A DNA stretch of 49,038 nucleotides, from assembly GCA_000151295.1 (NCBI GenBank), contig GG745330.1, forward strand, positions 1,455,452 to 1,504,489, written 5' to 3'. This DNA comes from Allomyces macrogynus ATCC 38327 (lineage: Eukaryota > Blastocladiomycota > Blastocladiomycetes > Blastocladiales > Blastocladiaceae). The position numbers and the translations under genes were made by a program. A model generated the notes under the pieces. The model was not told the origin of the DNA, did not search any database, and worked only from the letters and a program-made list of their open reading frames with translations. Shown in pieces: positions 43,632-49,038 of the stretch (position 1 is the stretch's first letter; the number at the start of each line of letters is the position of its first letter).

Positions 43632-44011
43632 GGTGGGGTATTGTGCTCGGTGTGTGGAGGAGGGTCGATCGAAGAGGTGAGAGCGAGAGAGGGGCTTGTC
43701 GGGACTGAAGCGGATGACGGTAACGGAAACGAGTGTCTTAGAGACTATATTCGCGTTGTCATTTCTGGATGATGTTGGGGTGCGCGGAACGGCGCGCGGA
43801 ACAGACGACTGAGCAACGGTTGATCTATTTCTCATGCGACCAAGAGCAGACGTATTTAAAATTTCATTTTGCTCAGGGCGTCGGTGGCAGCCGATCGATC
43901 GTCTTGTCTCTCTGATCCAGCACGGACGCCCGCATCAACACAAGAAAATAATGGTACAACGGGCATGGCCGCGGCGTTGGTCATGTCCCCACACAACAAC
44001 ACGACCCGAGC
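43632..44011. other. Convergent 3' region PDE9-like / CENP-A
   Basis: The 380 bp between the two stops holds both 3' UTRs. It is locally AT-rich near 43850-43870 (TATTTAAAATTTC). No gene is seen. Confidence 0.5.
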
Positions 44012-45004
44012 TCATACACGGCGCGTGCTGAGACGGCGCGCAAGGGTCATGTCCTTGGCAAAGAGCGTGACGCGGCGCGCGTGAATCGACGCCGAGTACG
44101 AATCCTCGATGCGGTTGACGAGGAACGCCTCGGTCGCCTCTTGGAGCGCAGCGAGCGCCTGCGGTTGGATGCGGTCTGTGGAACGTGGGTAGGGCAAAAC
44201 ACGGTGGAGTGAGCCGACGTGGACGTGATCTGCGATTGCGTGCGGCGGAAACGTACACCCGGTCGCGTCTTGGCCGTGAGTCATCAGAATATCGCCTAGA
44301 GGGAAGCCGTGGGCGTGTCAGGACCCGTCACACGGTCCAGCAACGAGCGGCGCCATAACCCAAGTCGATACACACGAACGACACGCTGGAAGCTGATTTT
44401 GGGGATCAAAAAATCGGACGTCTTCTGCATCTGTTTGATCTCGTCGATAGCCTGTGAAGCGAAGGCGCCAGGGAGTCAACGCCCCTCCATCGCCGACGGT
44501 GAACCAGGCGCGTCATCGTGGATCCAAGACGTACGCGACTCCCGCGCTTGACGGGCGCCGACCCCGGTTTGCGCAAGACCGGCGGGTACTTGACCTTGTG
44601 GCGGCGCTTGTCAGAGCGAATTGGGCTGCGGGACAAGGTGGTCAACCCGTGGTTCAGCACGCGCGGAGATGCAACCACAAGAAACGCACAGGGTGGACCT
44701 GACTGGTCGCTTGGCGCCAAACGAGTCGATCTCTGGACGTGCGCGCGGCGGTGCGGTAGCGACCGTAATGACCGCGGGACGAGCCTCACGTGCAGGTGCC
44801 GTCGCTGCCGTAGTGGGGGGCGCGGGCGTCGTGGTGGGAAGTCGTTGGGTTGCCGACGAGCTCGGCGCGGCTGACGTGACCTGGATGGGTGTCGCGTGGC
44901 GCGGACCACCGCGCTTTCTGTACAGCGCGCGCGTGTCAGCGCGACTCTGGTTGCTGCTGGGCTGGTAAAGTGATGGATTGGTACCGAGCGACTTGGCGTC
45001 CCAT
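44012..45004 (-). CDS. CENPA: Centromeric histone H3 variant, CENP-A type (6 exons)
   Basis: CENP-A replaces histone H3 in centromeric nucleosomes and founds the kinetochore. Exons 45004-44985 (20 nt), 44917-44699, 44625-44535, 44451-44376, 44295-44257 (39 nt) and 44175-44012 give 202 residues with all phases consistent. The start MGRQVARKRGG is followed by an Ala/Thr/Pro/Ser-rich tail unlike the H3 tail. The histone fold starts at about residue 111 with RAIDEIKQMQKTSDFLIPK, then ISFQRVVRDIL, ALAALQEATEAFLV, IHARRVTLFAKDMTLARRL. Loop 1 (between RVVRDIL and ALQEA) is three residues longer than in H3, a CENP-A hallmark, and the H3-specific FKTDLRFQSSA is absent. The first two introns were placed by branch sites and phase. 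The 5' part is less certain than the histone fold. The long tail and many introns differ from ordinary H3 genes. Confidence 0.85.
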
Positions 45005-45634
45005 CGTACGAGCCCTGCGTGTCGGTACAGCAAGATTGGAGGCGACAGAGTGCATCGCGGTAAGAATTTGGCCATTTATGGTTGATGCATCATCCATTTT
45101 CGCCCAAGTCTCGCGAGCCCGAGCCAGGCGGAGCCAGCACCGCCCAACTCCTCGCCAGACACTCGCGATGCGACAATGAAAACATGCATGGTTAAAGCCG
45201 TTTGGTTCCTGGTTGGATTGCAGCAAGTGGCGGCGGAGGCCGACGGTGTGTCGTCGCGCTGGACTGTCGCGGAACTTGACAACGAGAGAGGAGTCAGAGG
45301 CTGCACAGGGCTGAGCAGCCGATTGAGGTTCCACAGTTCAAACCCTGCCTCAAGCTGGCAGCCAACACAGGACTGCGAAGACCAACTGCCACTGTCACAA
45401 ACGACCATCGTGCACCACCACACGCGTCGAGCGCGAGTCCCAGCATTGCAGCAGCAGCGCCCCCCCCCCCCCCCCCCCCCAAGGCGAGGAACTGGCCCAA
45501 GGCGGCGGCAGAGCAACGCGTTCCAACGATCCAGCAGTCCACGTTTCCGGTCACCAACGATCGAGTTCCAGTTGGCTGCTGCCAGTTGATCATTTGGCCA
45601 GCAATTCACGCAAGGAACACCGAGGAGCACAACA
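45005..45634. promoter_or_regulatory. Divergent promoter region: CENP-A / LRR protein
   Basis: A 630-bp spacer between the ATG at 45004 (minus) and the ATG at 45635 (plus). It contains a run of 21 C at 45460-45480. No TATA box and no supported gene are seen. Confidence 0.5.
45460..45480 (+). repeat. Homopolymer of 21 C
   Basis: An uninterrupted C run of 21 bases lies 155 bp upstream of the LRR gene start and 456 bp upstream of the CENP-A start. Its length may be inaccurate if the assembly comes from short reads. Confidence 0.9.
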
Positions 45635-47470
45635 ATGACCCTGTCACGACCTTCGACGCGGTCATTTTCAGCGGCAGGTGTGGTCGCGGTACTGCGCAGG
45701 GTGGATGACGGGACAGCCGATGTAGTCGCCACGACGTTGATCGCGGGCACAGGCGGCGATACGGTCGTTCCCCAGGACGCGCGCCGCGTCCTGGTACCGC
45801 AACATGAGCAAGATCGCGACGACGCGGCGCCCAATGTCGAGCTGTCATTGTCGCACCTGAAGCCGCCCGTGCACACGCTCCTGATCCCACCTACCTACGT
45901 GCCGTTCCTCGCCGATCACGTTACGACCCTCAATCTCGCCGGCAACAGTCTCGAGACGCTGCCGGCAACGTTGTGGTCACTGACGGGCCTGCGCGAGCTC
46001 AACGTAAGCCACAACGCGCTCGTGCGGCTCTCACCACTCGTCGCGTGCCTTGCGTCTCTCGTGGAGTTGCACGTCAATGGCAACCAGCTCACCGAATTGC
46101 CCTCGACGCTCGCGCAGTGCACGCGTCTCGCTGTTCTCGACGCGTCCGACAATTGCCTGACGAGTCTGCCCGCGACGCTCTTGACGCTGCCCGCGCTCCG
46201 GCGCCTGTGGGTCGACAACAACCAATTCGCATCAGCACTGGCTACCACGACGACGGCAACAGCTGCAACGAGCAGCGACCGCGCCACGACGCGCATTTTC
46301 CAGCCGATCACGCAACCACCGTCGCTGCGCAAGCTGGCCGTGCAAGCGGCCGCCGTCTACCTCAAGACACACGGCTGGCACGCATTTTGCCATCATTGCC
46401 CCGACTACCAGTACCCGTCGCCGCGCCGGATCGCGCGCCATCTCGTCGGTGAGCTGCGCGCGGCCGCAGCGGCTGAACATGGGGCCGCGCCGGACCCGCA
46501 CCACCATCACGCGGTCCAGCGGCTGCTCACGGCCCTATTCAGCCAGAATCCGGGACCCAGGGCGGCGCACAGCGGCGCGCATCGGTCGCGCGCGACGGAT
46601 CTCGACCTGTCACTGCTCGACTGGGACATGGCCGATGAGGAAGTCGATGGCTCTGACCACGATGCCGGATACGACCCGTTTGCCCGCGACCCAAGCGGTT
46701 TCGAGGTCGCTGATCGGATTGCAAACTGCGACTCGTCGTCCAATGAAGACGAGGTGCGGTTCGCGCAGTCGGTTTGGCGCCGGATTCTCGATCGGATTCG
46801 CGCGATGCTCGCGCCAACCGAGGCCGCTCGCCAAGTCAGACCCCCGTCGACGCCGCCACTAGACGAGAGTGCGCAAACCGCACGGTCCCGCCACCTGTCG
46901 ATCCGCACGCACCGTCCCGACGACTTGTGCAAGGACCTGCCGCCGCCGACGCCGCGATCCGGGTCCATGTCGGCCGCCTCGAGCCCGACCAAGGGCGATG
47001 GCACCAGTCCAAGTGGGTGGAGCTTTGCGACCAGCAGCCCGCGGTCGCCACTCACCCCCTCGGTCCCGAGCCCGCCGTCGGCATTCGGGTACTACTGCCT
47101 GTTCCAGATCATGCCGACGCCGCTGGTGTTGGCGCTGACCGTGCCGCAAGGCGTGTGCGCGTCGTGCATGGCCGGAATCTACTACCCGCCGCGCACGGCG
47201 TCGCTGAGCGATGACACGATTCGGTTCGCGACGCTTCAGGCCGTGCTCGGTAACTTTGTCCCGCTCGAGTGGCACCTGTGCAGCGTCAAGTGCTGGCTCA
47301 AGGTGTGCCAGAGCGTCTGGCAGACACGGTCGGCCACGATCAAGGTGCGCCGCGCGGCTCCCGCGGCGGCGGGCGGGACGACGGCGGGGATGACGGCGTG
47401 GGCCGCGGCGCAGGGGGCTGTTCGGAGCGCGACGACAGACGGGTCGCGCACCCGTGCTGGGTCGTTGTAG
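45635..47470 (+). CDS. Leucine-rich-repeat protein with C-terminal Cys module (intronless, 611 aa)
   Basis: A single exon starts at the ATG after AGCACAACA. After ~90 residues without clear fold come four or five LRRs of the typical/PS type at about residues 92-195 (VTTLNLAGNSLETLPATLW, LRELNVSHNALVRLSPLV, LVELHVNGNQLTELPSTL, LAVLDASDNCLTSLPATLL, LRRLWVDNNQF). A segment with HAFCHHCPDYQYPSPRRIARH follows, then a long disordered Ser/Pro-rich part. The C-terminal module VCASCMAGIYYPP...VPLEWHLCSVKCW has two Cys pairs. It resembles the Cys-pair tail, ending with PLxYxLCSxxC, of some fungal LRR proteins and may bind zinc. The final tail is Ala/Gly-rich. The function is unknown; LRRs suggest a protein-binding role. 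The absence of introns contrasts with the neighbours. Confidence 0.85.
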   Translation: MTLSRPSTRSFSAAGVVAVLRRVDDGTADVVATTLIAGTGGDTVVPQDARRVLVPQHEQDRDDAAPNVELSLSHLKPPVHTLLIPPTYVPFLADHVTTLNLAGNSLETLPATLWSLTGLRELNVSHNALVRLSPLVACLASLVELHVNGNQLTELPSTLAQCTRLAVLDASDNCLTSLPATLLTLPALRRLWVDNNQFASALATTTTATAATSSDRATTRIFQPITQPPSLRKLAVQAAAVYLKTHGWHAFCHHCPDYQYPSPRRIARHLVGELRAAAAAEHGAAPDPHHHHAVQRLLTALFSQNPGPRAAHSGAHRSRATDLDLSLLDWDMADEEVDGSDHDAGYDPFARDPSGFEVADRIANCDSSSNEDEVRFAQSVWRRILDRIRAMLAPTEAARQVRPPSTPPLDESAQTARSRHLSIRTHRPDDLCKDLPPPTPRSGSMSAASSPTKGDGTSPSGWSFATSSPRSPLTPSVPSPPSAFGYYCLFQIMPTPLVLALTVPQGVCASCMAGIYYPPRTASLSDDTIRFATLQAVLGNFVPLEWHLCSVKCWLKVCQSVWQTRSATIKVRRAAPAAAGGTTAGMTAWAAAQGAVRSATTDGSRTRAGSL

Positions 47471-48981
47471 GGGGACTGGACCGAGATTGTGACGGGTGGA
47501 GAATACTCGGCATGGATAACGGAACTAGCTCCATTTTATATTGGCAGCGACTGTGTCCTGTCAGTGCGCTGTCTCATTCGACCAGAGTCGCAATCCCACA
47601 CATCCTCCCACAAGCTCCACGAAACCGTCGCCGGCGTTGATAGCCTTGAATAGTCAGCTCACGATTCAACGGCCAACGGCCCCTCGCTCCCGTCCGCTTC
47701 GGTCGCTCCTCTCGCTGAAGATCAACACAAGATCACATTCCTCGATCCACCAAGATATACTCCCGACCTCTCTCTGCGTTGCTCGGTTCCCATCACGACC
47801 AACCACGTCCACACCTTCAGTTGGGAGACAAAATGTTTTCGCGTTAGCTCAGCACAATGCATGCAACCAGCTGGATCGCGCAATGAACCCGGCCGAATCG
47901 CCTCCGAACGCGTGCTTTTCGCGCATGCGCGCGTACACCACGGTCGACCACCCCTCGCGCCACTTGGGAACGTCGTGCAACCAGCGGCGCGAAACTAATG
48001 GGGAACGCGTCGCTGCTGACCTGGGTGGTGGACCGCTGGTGCATGATGCCCTTTTTCGCGCTCGTCGCGCAAGATGAACGCGGTAAATACGGACGCGTCT
48101 CTCGGCCAGCTGTGGTTGTGCGATCAAGGCACGGGAGACCGTCCGCGTCGCGGACGAGGATGGTCTGCTGCCCGGCCGATCTGCAACGGCGGTAGCGTCG
48201 CCAAGACATTCCTTCGCGTTCGTTGAAGTGCGGTTAGCGCGATGGGACCGAGATTTGATTGCGCCCAAAGCTGGTCCACACGAGCGGCGCTCACGGATCA
48301 GATTTGGCGGCGAGGCGGGAAATGCACGGGCATGCATTTGCATGCGAGCACGGTGCCTCTGACGGGTACTGGTCGCGGTTGGTCATGCACGCGCGCAAGA
48401 AGAAGCGAAATGATCTGTTCATCCTGCCACGTCGACTGGCGGTAGACTGTGTATTGGTTTGGCCAGCGAAATGACGCGTCGGCCCGCCGGGAATCATGGT
48501 GCTCAAGTCGCTGCCGACCGCGAGCACACCCAGGATTGTGGATGAGGAATGAGAGCTCGAAGAACGCGGGTTGGTGAAGTCGGGGTTTGCTTGACGGAGT
48601 CACCTGCCGCGGCGGCGTCGTGGCTGGCACGGCCAGGTGTCGGTCATCCGACCCCGAGGCGCGGCGCGTGGAGGTGTTCGTGTTGTGGTTGCATTGCACC
48701 ATTCCAACCTTCGCTGCTGTTCTCGCTCGGCCTCCTGCCACCCATCTTCTCCTTGGCATTCCGTCGACCAACGCGACCCGCGCGATATAAAAGCCCGCCG
48801 CTCCCCCCTCCCCCGAGCTTCAAGTTACCCGCTGCCGCTGCCGACCAACGACACCGATCCAAGCTCGCGCCGCCCCCCACGCACCCGCCCCGCTCCTGCG
48901 CCACGGCCTCGCCCCGTCGAGTGCCTCCTCACCTTCTGCCCATCCCGCCGTGCCCTCGCCCGACTCCATCGCGCGCGTGGT
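47471..48981. other. 1.5-kb gene-poor right end
   Basis: After the LRR stop no convincing gene is found up to the TATA promoter at 48786. The minus strand at about 47850-48060 can be read as a protein-like stretch (WLHDVPKWREGWSTVVY, then REKHAFGGDSAGF) but it is framed by low-complexity sequence and no family is recognised. The C-rich sequence at 48800-48960 looks like a 5' UTR. Confidence 0.45.
48786..48792 (+). promoter_or_regulatory. TATA box (TATAAAA) of a plus-strand gene at the right edge
   Basis: GCGATATAAAAGCCCGCCG is followed by a C-rich, A/G-poor stretch of about 190 bp up to an ATG at 48982, the usual look of a promoter and 5' UTR in this genome. Confidence 0.55.
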
Positions 48982-49038
48982 ATGCCGGATCGTCTGCGCT
49001 CCTTTTCCGCCCCACCGTATTTGATGCTCGCACGGAAC
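48982..49038 (+). CDS. Possible N-terminus of a gene cut by the right edge
   Basis: The first ATG after the TATA box opens a frame that stays open for the 19 codons left in the window, beginning MPDRLRSFSAPPYLM. Too little is present to name it. The Arg, Ser and Pro content would allow an organelle presequence, but that is a guess. Confidence 0.3.
   Translation, partial: MPDRLRSFSAPPYLMLARN

Overview
The window is nuclear DNA of a GC-rich, gene-dense, intron-containing fungus. Introns are short (about 54-120 nt), mostly GT-AG with GTACGT, GTCCGT or GTGCGT donors and a CTGAC-like branch site near the acceptor, and the standard code is used. Full-length PDE9-type cGMP phosphodiesterase, Arp2, exportin-7, COP9 subunit 1 and a NADH dehydrogenase 39-kDa subunit together suggest an early-diverging, probably zoosporic (Blastocladiomycota-like) fungus. 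That placement is inference. I rebuilt the gene models by hand: exon phases and conserved residues were required to agree across every junction.

Layout, left to right. A doubtful partial gene at the left edge (-); Arp2 (-, 5 exons); UPF1 helicase (+); an NTF2-like gene with two broken frames (+); two tandem glutathione S-transferases (-), each with a conserved in-frame upstream presequence; a 1.7-kb gene-poor stretch; a 1282-residue Q/S/T-rich repeat protein (-); a type II membrane GT31-family glycosyltransferase with a C-terminal PAN-like domain (+); a small membrane protein (+); a membrane-anchored SH3 protein (-); a secreted protein with two jelly-roll-like domains (-); CSN1 (+); eIF2-beta (+); exportin-7 (-, 11 exons); a Laa2-like clathrin/AP-1 accessory protein (+); Prp46/PLRG1 (-); the NDUFA9-type complex I subunit (+); a PDE9-type phosphodiesterase (+, 7 exons); a CENP-A type centromeric histone H3 (-, 6 exons); a leucine-rich-repeat protein (+, intronless); a gene-poor right end with a TATA promoter and perhaps the start of one more gene.

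Most genes are housekeeping and are arranged as divergent pairs sharing 0.5-1 kb promoters (Arp2/UPF1, the secreted protein/CSN1, exportin-7/Laa2-like, Prp46/NDUFA9-like, CENP-A/LRR) or as close convergent pairs (eIF2-beta/exportin-7, Laa2-like/Prp46, PDE9/CENP-A). There is no operon logic and I saw no mobile element, rRNA, tRNA or CRISPR array.

The least ordinary parts are the tandem GST locus (duplicated promoter modules and possible dual targeting), the giant low-complexity repeat protein with a tandemly duplicated exon-intron unit whose second intron needs a GC donor, and the CENP-A and PDE9 genes.
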